Origin: Dreissena polymorpha
Taxonomy: Eukaryota; Mollusca; Bivalvia; Myida; Dreissenidae
Assembly (NCBI RefSeq): GCF_020536995.1
Contig: NC_068359.1
Coordinates: 89,238,353-89,302,352 of the forward strand
Direction of reading: 5' to 3'
Length of the DNA stretch: 64,000 nt
The first letter of the stretch is position 1. Each line of letters begins with the position of its first letter. Shown piece by piece: positions 1-11,456 of the stretch. Made by a program: the position numbers and the translations under genes. Below the pieces are notes generated by a model. It worked only from the letters and a program-made list of their open reading frames with translations. It had not been told where the DNA came from and did not search any database.

Positions 1-99
1 CAGCTTTAAAGATTTTTTAACAATAAATAACTCAACAAAAGTTTATCAATTACAGAATAATGATTGATTCAATATAGAATAGCTTAAAGTCTTCCTTTG

Positions 100-228
100 T
101 GATGTTTAAATGCTATAATTTTCAATCAACCACTATTGACCAGTAATGACCAGTATTGACCGGTTTTAACCGGGTATTGACCGCCGGCCCAGTCAATACT
201 CAATTGACCGGTTAATATGCCAACCCTG
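100..228. mobile_element. hAT-like transposon end (relic)
   Basis: The stretch is rich in ttgacc and accggtta motifs and ends in gccaaccctg, whose complement cagggttggc resembles the terminal inverted repeat of hAT DNA transposons. Only this end is visible. The other end would lie left of the window. Inside it, three short direct copies of attgaccagt follow each other. No transposase frame is seen. The family call rests only on the terminus and on accggttaa-type motifs, which recur in the element at 35117-37105. Confidence 0.35.
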
Positions 229-243
229 TTTTAGGGATAAGGG

Positions 244-412
244 GCTTAATGCATGTCAAATAAGATTAGCCTGTGCACTCTGATTAGCATGTGCGATGGG
301 CACAAGCTAATCAAGGACGACACTTTCTGATTTTATGGTGTTTTTCGTGTGAAGAGAGTCTCTGGAACTTGGATGACAATTAATGCATATGCATTAGGCA
401 CTGTTTTCCCAA
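244..412. repeat. Palindromic interspersed repeat, copy 1
   Basis: It carries the block gattagcctgtgcac, then an inverted version (agctaatcaaggacgacac), and ends with a gcattaggcactgttttccc tail. Other copies are at 25628-25745 and 35380-35475. The inner arms face each other, so it could fold into a hairpin. The dispersed copies and the absence of any coding frame point to a short non-autonomous DNA element (MITE-like). Confidence 0.6.
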
Positions 413-582
413 AATGAAGCTTAAATTATCTTTTTTATTAATGATTTGAAAAAAAGATAAAAGTGATAATAACTTGAAAGTAATCTCGCTGACAAGGCAA
501 ATAAACAATATCACTTGTAAATCAAATAAACAACCAATGAGTTCTTAATGTTTACCTCCTGGCATTTTTCAGTAAGCATCTG

Positions 583-725
583 AAAGGGACCTTTACACAG
601 TTTGTCATTAAATATTTAATATCGATAAAGATTAACATTCTTAAAAGCTCCATTAAAAAAACAAGAATAAAACAAAAAAGTTACCCTCAACTGGGCTCGA
701 ACCACTGACCCCTGGATTAAAAGAA
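583..725 (-). repeat. Truncated copy of the tRNA-headed TIR element
   Basis: This diverged copy matches the left part of the element at 20705-21225: aaagggacctttacacag at the start, then cttaaaagctcca, then a B-box-like ggttcgagccc (read on the minus strand) next to actgacccctgg. It stops before the A box and the right inverted repeat, so it is a fragment. Confidence 0.6.
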
Positions 726-902
726 TATCCTCTGAAATATTGTAACAATAATAGTAAATTTGGCTTGTTTATATATGAACGTGTGATGAATACATGATTA
801 TTTTGTTAGATAATGTGAAATAAGTAATTTTGATAATGTGTGTGTATATTATTTTAATAGTTCCAAAGAGTCAATGTAACAGCTAACAAATCGTGTTCTA
901 TC

Positions 903-975
903 CACACACACACACACACACGCGCACCCTCGCACGCACACACGCACACACACACACACGCACGCACTCGAATAC
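903..975. repeat. CA dinucleotide microsatellite
   Basis: An interrupted run of CA units with CG and CT variants (cacacacacgcgcaccctcg and similar). It is simple sequence without coding meaning. Confidence 0.95.
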
Positions 976-1907
976 ACACGCAAACGTATCGAAAATTTGG
1001 AGATAAATAAAAAAGGTTTTGAAATTAATCAGTTACCCGTCTTTACTGGTTTCATACCAATGAATCATGAACTCGTTAACACTTTTTTGACGTAGCCCAT
1101 TTAAAAACAGGCAACCAATTTGCGTCACCTGTTCACATGTTGATGTGTGAGTGAACATGATTGATAATAGGTAGTTTAGACTTAAGTTAAGGTGGCAATC
1201 TGGTCAAAATGGGAAACATTTTACGTTGCTATATTTTGCTTTTGCATGATAACGGACAAGTCCGGTAAAGGCGAAACAAACACAATTATGAAATTAGTTC
1301 ACATTTCAAACACAAATATGTAAGGTTAGATGTTGTCCTTTGATGGCCGGTCAGCTTACAATCACAACGATCTTACTTGACGGTGTATTGTCGGCTCCAA
1401 AATTCCATCCAAGCCATTGTGTCCGCTAGAGAACAGGATTCGCTATGTAGTCCTGTTACGGGGTCCTGCTCGATCAAAATTCCATCATGACTTACTCACA
1501 AGCAATTAGGTTCATGTACCCGCCCTTTTCCATTCTATAAACCTCTGAAAAACAAATCGAGGCAATTAACTGATAAATATAGAGGCGACGGAGGCGCTTT
1601 AATTAAGTGAGGGTTAGGCTTGAATAAAAAAAAATAATGTACAAGATGCAGGTATAGGCCAACCATTTTAAGATATAGCATGAGTTTACTTCAAATACCA
1701 GAGGCATAAAAGCAGTTGAACATTGTCGTTTCGTCTGATTAATTTGTTACTGCGGTACACATTGTGCCCTGTAAAGTTATGTCTGTGCTGAAACAAAAAG
1801 ACAAGCAAAGTATTTCGTGTTATTGCATATGTTACTATATTTAGTAACACAATTGGCCGTTTTTTTCGCGAATAACTCGTGAAAATCTCGGTATTGAGCA
1901 ACTGTGC
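976..1907. other. Non-coding AT-rich stretch, no gene seen
   Basis: No open frame with coding character, no RNA gene and no clear repeat was seen. The short open frame on the minus strand near 1686-1937 is not supported by composition or splice sites. Confidence 0.6.
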
Positions 1908-1949
1908 AAATAACCGATTATTGGCACACTGTGCCAAAATCGGTTATTT
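1908..1949. repeat. Near-perfect hairpin, 20 bp arms
   Basis: The left arm aaataaccgattattggcac pairs with tgccaaaatcggttattt on the right, with one unpaired base and a two-base tip (ac). It lies in a run of cggttatt motifs that continues to about 1970. It may be the centre of a small palindromic element or an extruding cruciform. No function can be assigned. Confidence 0.7.
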
Positions 1950-2482
1950 TCAAACTTCCGGTTATTTCGCAACCGGAACGTTTAAACAAAATGGCGTCTG
2001 AACTGATTTTGAAATCGCTTTTTTTCTCAAAACCGGCTTACCGTACTTTTTTCATGAAAGTCATAGCGCAATTTATGAGGTATGTTGTATGACGTAATTC
2101 CTCTGACGAAACACACTAGTTTGAGTTAAACTATCTTTTAACAACATGTTGGACGTTTTGTTTTTTAACAGTAAAATATTTGTTAAATCATCGAAAAAAA
2201 TGCAAAACGTATTTCGCATTGCGTGTTTATTGTGTGTTGAATTACTTTGCGAAAAGTGCTTGAGTAATCTTAAGCCTGATTATGAAAGTCTTTCACAATT
2301 CAGCATCACACCTGTATTTAATTGCCAATATACCGTACAATAGTCTGATAGTATTACCTGTTTTAACATCAGCTGCTTCTATCAAGTGGTCCGCTTGACA
2401 GCGTCATGCGTTTCTGTACCTGAACAAGGAAAAAAATAACCAAAAAATAGACAATTAATACAAAACATGCTTTTATTTATTT

Positions 2483-2604
2483 GAAGTGTATTGTTATGTT
2501 TTTCACCAAATATTCAGACCAGATCAGTTCCGTGCTCGCTCTACTGTCCGAATATTTGGTGGTTAGATGAAACAATCGCAATTCATGCATTTTATACACT
2601 TCTT
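2483..2604. repeat. Small foldback element
   Basis: Arms caccaaatattcagac (2504-2519) and gtccgaatatttggtg (2546-2561) pair with one mismatch around a 26 bp loop. The pairing continues loosely outward to gaagtgtat on the left and atacacttc on the right. The size and palindromic structure fit a MITE remnant. Confidence 0.5.
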
Positions 2605-2859
2605 TTTTAACATTTTGGTATACAATTAAAACAAAGCTTTCCAACTCATATTTTGCACTTGCAGATTTTTTTTATTTCAGCTCAACGTACGTTTAGGTAA
2701 CAATATACTAAATGATTACCCTAACAAATTCAATATAAATGCAATTACTTCAAAAAAGATAACCGCAACAATTTGGCGTAGAGGCTCCCACGACCATACC
2801 GTTTATTAAAGAGCATTCAAACCATATTGAGTTTAATAATAAACAGTTCACCGCTTTAA

Positions 2860-3410
2860 GGACAACTTTGTTTTGCCTTTTCTCCATTTTAAGGTATACT
2901 GTCAATAGCTTATTATGTAGCTGTATCATTAAATAGGTATACTGTAACCTTCATGGGAATTGTGATATCGTTTAATTGGAGCAACTTTCGATTTAGATTA
3001 AGACAAACAGTGTAACTGCACAGTTTTTTTTCTTCTCTATTTATTTATAATGGTAGTGTAAACTATGTTTAATATAAACGACTTGTTTGTGAATCATACA
3101 AATACTGTATATACACATTTTAATATATAAAGTGTATTATTGAATGGCAACATATTCATTTTTTTGGCAACTCACAATTCTACATAGTTAGTTTTGAGCA
3201 ACTTTCGATTTCGCTTACGATACCGTTAGGTATGATGTATGTATTTTGTCTTCTGTGTTTGTTTATAATTGTTGTTTAGACGACTTTGTACGTTTAATAA
3301 ATTATCTGTATTATTGGATAGTAACATATTAACAAGTTTAAGGTAACTGACACACTTGTAGGAATAGTATAACCGCGTTGCGCTGTTGCAAAGACAAAAT
3401 AGACATACAT
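2860..3410. repeat. Degenerate tandem repeat, about 217 bp period
   Basis: The motif gcaactttcgattt occurs at 2981 and again at 3198. Both are followed by similar blocks (a cttctctatttatttataat type, a cgactt block, a tattattgaatggcaacatatt type, then a ggtaactcacaa type). A partial third unit precedes the first. Identity between units is low, so the duplication is old. The open frame on the minus strand here is not coding. Confidence 0.55.
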
Positions 3411-3596
3411 AAATAAAACGTATATTCACATTTTGTATGGTTATGAATAATCTATGATTTCAGATCGATACAAATGTCTACAAATAAGTACAAAGACACA
3501 GTCATGGCCGATTACCTTAGGACAATACTATTATTTGCCTAAGGTAAGTTTGCCTTATGTAGTTTTACAACTATTAACATGAATATCAGTAGTCAG

Positions 3597-4360
<764 letters not shown>

Positions 4361-4426
4361 CGTAAAACTTTTGCTATCCTTGAAGGTCATGTTGTTGAAA
4401 CATTTTATCTGCTTATGCTTTACCAG

Positions 4427-4500
4427 TGATCTTTGCGGACTGCTGCTTAATCATGATGCGAGGGTTAGAAACCATCGAAACTTGTCTCCACAATATTATA
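4427..4500 (+). pseudogene. Decayed duplicate of the Ig-like exon's 5' part
   Basis: The sequence from the splice acceptor onward (accag at 4422-4426, then tgatctttgcggactgctgc) matches the start of the Ig-like exon at 6111 almost base for base for about 60 bp: ATC TTT GCG GAC TGC TGC, then ATC ATG ATG CG, then GAA ACC ATC GAA. After about 4480 the match becomes weak, the frame loses the expected Cys spacing and a TAG follows near 4535. It is best read as a dead exon left by a local duplication, later separated from its partner by repeats. Splice phase and strand are the same as the intact exon. Confidence 0.7.
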
Positions 4501-5218
4501 AATTTTACCCTGACTTATGTATCAATACTGACATAGACGGTCAAAATTACATTAAACGGCCGTTGTCTCTTAATTACACCTTGCCACTTGTTGGCAATCA
4601 GCATTCGTTATAAAGAGATAAAACCATAAAAAAAATTAAGACAAAGAGACCTTGATTTTAATACCACCACCAATTCTTTCATGAGCAATTGATGCTATCT
4701 TTGGAGAAAAATCGCATACTCCGCCTGATTATCTGCAAATTCTTTGATGAAAAAAGAAAACATATTTGGTCTTCAACGTGTTGACACAAGTCTGTAGATG
4801 TTGTTTTGTTTTCACAATCAACACAATCGTCTTATTTTACCAAAACATGATTTTTGCAATTCAAAAGGATACGTTTTATTAAGTATGTATAATTTTGAAT
4901 CTTAAAATATGTTTTGTGTGTTTTTTTTTTGGCGTTATTTAATACACACCACTTGGACTTACCTTTGCGTTCAACAAACTTTAGCGCCTGCAATCCAAAA
5001 CTACGACTTTAAGTGGGATACCTATGTACACAATTTCATTTAACTGTATGCAGTCATTCTCAGGTTGACGCCGCACGACCGACTGACCCGGTCCTAAAAT
5101 ATTGTTTCATGTTGCATTGTTAACATATCCACAATTTATTATGCCCCCTTTGGAGAAGAGATGGTATATTATTTGGTTTGATGTCGGTCTGTCGGTCTGT
5201 CGATAGACCACTTCGTAT
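4501..5218. other. Non-coding spacer between two exon copies
   Basis: AT-rich sequence with no coding frame. The last 60 bp (gccccctttggagaagagat, then tgtcggtctgtcggtctgtc) resemble the head of the tandem repeat family that follows. Confidence 0.5.
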
Positions 5219-6045
5219 CCGATCAATAACTCGTCAACGAATTGACCGATTGGCTTGATACTTCACATGTAAATTAGCCTTCGACAGTAAATGAACCTTA
5301 TTGAAATTGGGGTCACTAGGTCAAAGAACAAAGTCACTGTCACAATAAGTATGAAAATTTTTCCGATCAATAACTCATTAACAAATTGACCGATTTGCTT
5401 GATGCTTCACATGTGCATTTGCCTTTTTACAGTAGATGACTCATATTGAAATTGGGGTCACTAGGTCAAAGGTCAAGGTCACTGTCACAATACGTGTGAA
5501 AATCGTTGCCGATCAAAAACTCATCAAGGAATTGACCGATTGGCTTGATACATCACATGTGCATTGGTCTTTGACAGTAAATGACCCCTTTTGAAATTGG
5601 GGTCACTTGGTAAAAGGTCAATGTCACTGTCACAATAATTGTGAATATCGTTTCCGATCAATAACTCATCATCGATTTGACAGATTGACTACATATGTCA
5701 TATGTGCATTAGCCTTGGACAGTTGATGACTCCTATTAAATTTGGGGTCACTAGGTCAACGGTCAAGGTCACTGTCACAATAAATGTGAAAATCGTTTCT
5801 TACCAATTACTCGTCAACAAATCAACCAATTGGCTTGATACATCCCATGTGCATTCGCATTAGACAGTAGATAACCCCTGTTGAAATTAGGGTCACTAGG
5901 TCAAATGTCATGGTCACTGTCACAATTAGTGGGAAAATCGTTTCTGATCAATAACTTATTACCGAATTGAACGATCGATTGGACACTTCACATGTACATT
6001 GGGCTTGGAAGTAGATGACCCCTATTGAAATTGGGGTCACTTGTT
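5219..6045. repeat. Tandem array, 145 bp unit, six copies
   Basis: The phrase gatcaataactc and its variants recur at 5221, 5365, 5511, 5656, 5800 and 5946, which are steps of 144-146 bp. Each unit also holds gaccgattggcttgatac, cacatgtgcatt, gacagta, gaaattggggtcac and aaggtcactgtcacaat. The last unit is cut at about 6045, 65 bp before the Ig-like exon. I associate this class of sequence with bivalve genomes. No coding function is apparent. Confidence 0.9.
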
Positions 6046-6110
6046 CATAGCCCTGTTTGGGGGCGTATGTCTCCGAATACTGAACTCTTGTTTGTTACTT
6101 ATCTCACCAG

Positions 6111-6458
6111 TGATCTATGCGGACTGCTGCTTCATCATGATGCGTGGGGCAGAAACTATCGAATGCCAATCCTCACAAGAACTTACGTTCCAGGTTACTA
6201 GAGACATCGACAACGAGACATGGATCATTGCCGAATGCCACCCAAAGGAGAAATCGTGCTTTTTGAGAAATCAGTCATATGAATCGAATTACATTATCGC
6301 TAACACAAGTACAGGAGGATTGCTTGTAGTTAGAAATTTTACAAGAGAAACATTCGGTGTTTACAAATGTTTTGAAACATACAACCCCAAAAAGTTCAAA
6401 ACAATCGACATTAGCAGTAGCACTGTACCACCAGAATTCTTTCAACTGGAAACACAAG
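6111..6458 (+). CDS. Ig-like domain exon (partial gene)
   Basis: An internal exon of 348 bp, bounded by ttatctcaccag / TG and CAA G / gtaaat. It starts with two bases of a split codon and ends with one, so it is a phase 1-1 exon, the usual form for immunoglobulin-domain exons. It encodes about 115 residues: TIEC (first cysteine, strand B), TFQV, IIAEC, KSCFL, then LLVVRNFTRETFGVYKCFET, where the last cysteine is the strand F cysteine of a YxC motif. Four of these cysteines (C of TIEC, AEC, SC and YKC) line up with the exon at 62902-63258. Several NxS/T sites (NET, NQS, NTS, NFT) suggest an extracellular, glycosylated domain. I found no signal-peptide exon upstream and no membrane exon before the retroelement at 8020, so the gene is partial or a lone exon. 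The frame is intact. Confidence 0.72.
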
Positions 6459-6613
6459 GTAAATTATTTTCATGCCAATATTTAGCGACGTATAATAATC
6501 ATTTTTAATATGTTGCTCACAATATTCAAAACTGTTTCGTCACTTACCTGTAATGTAATGGCAGGGTTGTCATTATGATTGTAAACAAAGGATTATTTTG
6601 AAAAAGTAACCGA

Positions 6614-6708
6614 TTCGGCCGGGGGTCAAGGGGGCCGCCTAGGCCCCCTTGTAGGTCCAGGGCAAGGCCCTGGTAGGGGGGTCAGGATGGCTGAGCCCCC
6701 CGACCGAA
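6614..6708. repeat. GC-rich element with three hairpins
   Basis: A GC-rich island inside AT-rich DNA. Hairpin 1 (6627-6651) pairs caagggggcc with ggcccccttg. Hairpin 2 (6657-6673) pairs ccagggc with gccctgg. Hairpin 3 (6676-6701) pairs a ggggggtcag-type arm with ctgagcccccc. An outer stem (ttcggccggggg with cccccgaccgaa) could close the whole and competes with hairpin 3. It is probably a dispersed repeat, but only one copy lies in this window. Confidence 0.7.
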
Positions 6709-7840
6709 AACGAATTCTAGACATTTTAGGGACAAAATACTGCTATTCTCAGAGCATAAAAAGTTGAAATGAGGTCTAAAAATAATAGAAAATTTTAAGA
6801 TTTTCATATGTTTAGTATACTGTACATATTATATTGATAGATTTTAGCATGTTCCAATTCTATCCATTACTCGATAATCCAGTATAATTACGATTTCTTT
6901 TTTTCAAAACCAAATTACGGCAAATATTGACGATGAATGTCGTCCGCCATTTAACGCAAGTGCATATACAAATTGAATTGTGGGATTGGGGAATTCCCAT
7001 TTAACATGCGTGAATCACGTGACGCGATTTGAGAGCATTGAAAACCGTTTATATTAAGTAATTACGACAAATCGACTACTCAATCTAAATTGTTACATGT
7101 ACCTCCTGTCAGAAAAGTTTGCGAAAGTGAAAGTGAAATTCTGAGAATAAAAACGCGTCTTTCTTTAAATTTTAACAAGTACTTTTCATTCTGGATCGTG
7201 ATATAACTTGTCAGGTCATTCATGCATGTAGACCTATATGTATGCATAGTTTGGCAATCTCAAAACACGTTATTTACCTACTTATTACATTATGTGTTAT
7301 GCTCATTTGTATATCAAAATTCATTATTTAATTGAAGTATTTTCAAATGCGTATAATTTAATGTGTTATCCGAAATCATTTCCAGATTTCATTATTCACG
7401 GAAAATTAAAAAAATTCTAGCAACAAAGACACATTTCTCGTGTTTTTCATGCACAGATGAAAATCATGCCAAAATTAGACTTCATGTATAACATCACGTC
7501 ATTCTTCCTCGGGAAAAGCGTGGACTTTATTATTTAGATGCTGAATAACAACTCCGTAACGCAGAGGTCGCTAATATCTTTTATTTTGGTAGAAAATCGA
7601 AGAGCATTTTTTAATATGTGGCAACCTTTTCTTTAACTAAAAAAATAGTTAATTACGCTCTACAGTGCTACATTCGTTGAGATACGGTCAGTAATAATCT
7701 GTGAAATGTACAGCTATTTGATACAATTTCACGTGGGGTCGGCGTGTATTCGGCTGCCTGAGCGCTGATTGGTTGACGTGCTTACCAAGAAGAATTTGAT
7801 TGGCAGCTGGAAAATCAATATTGGCCACTCGCTGAGAAAA
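6709..7840. other. Non-coding stretch, no TM exon found
   Basis: I looked here for a membrane exon to follow the Ig-like exon and found none. One acceptor-like site (tttttcatgcacag before 7457) precedes a 26-codon frame ending in TAG near 7538, which is too short to call. The sequence around 7750-7810 is less AT-rich, without a recognisable gene. Confidence 0.5.
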
Positions 7841-8019
7841 TTCATTGAAAAAATGCGGAGTTAATGGACTGACTGAATGGGCGTCGCTCCACTATACTAC
7901 GGTTATTCCTCGTCAATTATTGTCGGTTTGCGTGATCAAAACTTCCGATAGCAATTTTAAAGATTCAGGAAAAACAACCGATTTTCTGGCGATTTTAACC
8001 AATGAATTCGATAGGCAAT

Positions 8020-9885
8020 CGGTTAATAATGACAATTCTGAATGGGATTTTAAGAAATTGTCCTACATCATGTGACTGTTCTAGTTCCAAATATATATAT
8101 GGTTCAGTTGAACATGTTTTTACTGGGGACCTTAATTTCATTCAAAATAAAAACCTTAGAAATTTACTACGAAGAGGCCCTTAGTATAGATTTCCTATTC
8201 CTGTTGATTTTGATGACTGCATTAAGAAAATCGTAACATCCTTACAGGATTATTGCACTAAATGGTGCAGGAAGGAAAATGCTGAAATTACTGCACTCAA
8301 TGATTGGAAAACAAAAATATTTGGTATGGTCATGAATAAAATATATTTTTATGATACAAATCCTATGGCTTTACCACATTCACCTAAATTTAATAAACAA
8401 AATCTCTGTAAATTGCTTGAAGACTTAAAATCTAAATTCGTCATAGTTCCTTCTGATAAGGCTGCTAATAATGTTATAATAAATTGACGAGTGTTTTATG
8501 TTCAAACTATTTCACAAGAACGTTCACAAACTACATCATATTGTGATTACAATAAGCAACCTAATGAAATTATTCCCGAGCATATTGCCGAATGCAAAAA
8601 ATTAAATGTAATAGTCAATATTACTGACAAAAAATTGCCATCACTTTACTGGATACCTAAATTACATAAAACGCCATATAAAAGTCGTTTTATCGCTTAT
8701 TCAGTGTCTTGAACCACCAAGCAATTATCAGTGTATCTTACATCTGCATTGAGTGCCATTAGATATCATATAGCTTAATATTGTAATAAAGTTTATGAAA
8801 ATAGTAATATTAACCTATTTTGGTCAATAAAAAACTCCATATAAGTTATTGATAAAATTGAAAAGAAAAAATATAACGCTTCCTCACGCTTTAATAAAAT
8901 CCAAACTTGTTTCTTTGATTGAAAAAATATTTGCTAGAGAGAAGTGTTCATATCTAGCTTTAAACACTAAAACAGCTTTTTTTACTAATCAGATATTAGA
9001 TAATTACATCATTTGGACTGGTCTTGACTTTTGTGCAGCACTTACTTTTCTTCTGGATAACTTGTTTGTTGATTTTAATGGTAAAATATTTAAACAAATT
9101 ATTGGCGTTCCTATGGGAACTAATTATGCGCCACTTATAGCTGATCTTTTTTATATTGTTATGAAAGCGAATTTATGTTAGAATTATCTAAAACTAAACA
9201 AGTAGATTTGATTCAATGTTTTAACCTTACTAGTAGGTACATTGATGACATACTTAATTTAGATAATCCATTATTTGAACAATATATTCACAAAATCTAC
9301 CCTAACGAACTAGTCTTAAATAGATCGTCTCAAACCAATACAGACGCTGAGTATTTAGACATACATCTACCTATTAATAATAATATGATTAAAACTAGTT
9401 TATACGACAAACGGGACGACTTTAACTTTGAAATTGTGAATTTTCCGTTCCTAGATGGCAACATCCCTTAAGGTCCTGCCTATGGTATTTACATTTCGCA
9501 GTTGGTACGTTATACCAGGGCATGTTCATGTATTAAAGATTTTAATGATCGTAATCTTATATTAACAAAGAAATTGCTAAGACAAGGCTTTTTGTATCAT
9601 AACCTAAGAAGTAAATTCGCTAGATTTCACTCAAAGTATGGTGATTTAATTTCTAAATATAATGTTTCTTTCAAATGGCATTTATATAATGGAATTTCCC
9701 ATCCATCATTTTATGGAGATATTTTGAAGCGTGACTGCAAATTAAAATATGTTAAAGAAAATCTTCATATTAAATTTTTCAATTTAATTAACTCGTTTTT
9801 ATCAAAAGGAGATGATGCTGATGTACTTAAAAACACGTGTTTGATGGTGTTTGATTCACTATATCTTTCTTCTTTTAAAATTTGA
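8020..9885 (+). mobile_element. Penelope-like retroelement, RT region, broken
   Basis: Fragments of one reverse transcriptase polyprotein lie in order on the + strand. An N-terminal part has HVFTGDLNFIQNKNLRNLL (near 8115-8170). FVIVPSDKAAN is near 8438-8470, and LYWIPKLHKTPYKSRF near 8647-8694. Next come GVPMGTNYAPLIADLF (near 9100-9150), the catalytic box RYIDDIL (near 9235-9255) and TDAEYLDIHLP. LVRYTRACSCIKDFNDRNL and a C-terminal part run to 9885. The phrases WIPKLHK, GVPMGT and RYIDD fit the Penelope-like class or a close relative better than a standard LINE. No GIY-YIG endonuclease was recognised downstream. The coding region is broken in roughly five places, so the copy is dead and moderately old. 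Terminal repeats were not found. Confidence 0.75.
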
Positions 9886-10699
9886 AAATATTAATGATAT
9901 TATGGGCATTTTTCACATTTAAGCATAATTGTGTCTTTGTGTCGTTTGCACAATTCTGCATGAAAACTACATTTAGACTCACATCTTACATCAAATCATT
10001 TCTGTCGTAAGTTGTCAAAACACCTATATACTGTTTGATTCCAATAATGTCGCTTTAATGGAATTACCATTTTTTACATTTGATTCTTAATATTTAATCA
10101 CCTAAACTTGTTAGTAGTTCAATTTTGCAGTACCGCCCCATTAATATTTTTATTTTTACTTTACAGTACTGCCCCTGGATTTGTTCACGTCATTGTGTCT
10201 TCGCTTGTCAATTACGTCATAACTCTTTCTCTGCTCCTGGGTACATTGATTTTTGTGACGTCATACGACCAACTTTCCCAGTTGTAATCTACATGCATAG
10301 GTCATTGGGTTTATAATTTTATTTTTATTTTCTCTGTGACAGGCGTTTCTTGTTTGATTAATTTCTTAGCAGTACATAAACAACTGAGCAATGTGATATG
10401 GAACTTTTACACCCATTATTGCTGCTTCTTCCTGTATTTGTGCGATGATGAACTGAAATATAAACTTTATGATGCTATATTTTTTAATCTTTTTCTATAA
10501 AGAAGGAATGTAGTTGACACTTGTTCATAGTTTCATTCCATCGTTCCTCAAAAAGTTGTAACTCTGTTGCTCTGGTATCTTCAATACTATTGAGTAATTA
10601 AATGGTAATTAAATTGAATGCGTTTTAATTCCCTTTTATTATTGTTTAATTTGAGTTACAATGCTATGAGGTCAAATTATATTTACACTTAAATGTATA
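9886..10699. other. Possible 3' part of the retroelement, unassigned
   Basis: AT-rich sequence without a coding frame. A perfect TGACGTCA (cAMP-response-element type) lies at about 10257-10264, with a related tacgtcat 40 bp before it. Whether this is the 3' untranslated end of the retroelement or host DNA cannot be decided from one copy. Confidence 0.35.
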
Positions 10700-10890
10700 A
10701 TAAATATTGCTGGGCCAAGTGTGAGGTTGAGCGCTCCAAAACCGGTTTAAAACCCCAATGCTTTGCATTGACCGTTCCAAGGCGGTGACCCTAGCTTTAT
10801 TCTTATTTGTGTTTATGTTGTTTTGTATTGTGCTGTATTGTGCTGTTTTGTACTGTTTGGGCAATCGGTCACTTGCCTTAAATAAAGGAC
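10700..10890. repeat. Probable interspersed repeat
   Basis: A block with gttgagcgctcc, ccggtttaaaaccc, tgcattgaccgttccaaggc and repeated tgtattgtgctgt units, then aataaagg. I recognise the phrase ccggtttaaa with gaccgttccaaggcggtg as typical of dispersed mollusc repeats. No second copy is present here to prove it. The minus-strand open frame through it is a by-product. Confidence 0.35.
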
Positions 10891-11456
10891 CTACTAATTG
10901 TTTATAATAATAATTCAATACTACTCCAGCAGCTGGAGTTTCACTTCTTTATATTATATTATAAAAACTTTTTTTAGTGTTTTTCCAACACAAAATTACA
11001 TGAAGCTGTCTTTTTTTACAGCCTCTCCTCAGTTTGCTCTAAGTTTGTAAACTTTAAATGTCGTCAGAGCATAATATTTAGAGGAAATGCATATGTTTTG
11101 TAAAATTGGATATGTAATCTCCAACAAAGAAATACTGCCTGTGATCTTGTTATTTACATAGTTTTATTTACACTCTTAAGAGAATAATAGATCTATTAAA
11201 AGGAAATGCTTATGTTTTATAAAATATTTCAATTTGTATATTATATTGAAGTATTTTTTCTTGTAAGGTAAACATACACTAGAGATTTTATCCTTTGTAT
11301 TATGATAATAGTTTTGTATGTCACTATCTATATTTATATAGATAACTTACGACTTAAGATGTATCGCATATATGTTTATGTATGTACTTGTTACCAGACA
11401 TGAAATAAAATGTGTTGGAAAAAATGTGTTCGTACCCACAATTTTGTTCGTACCCA

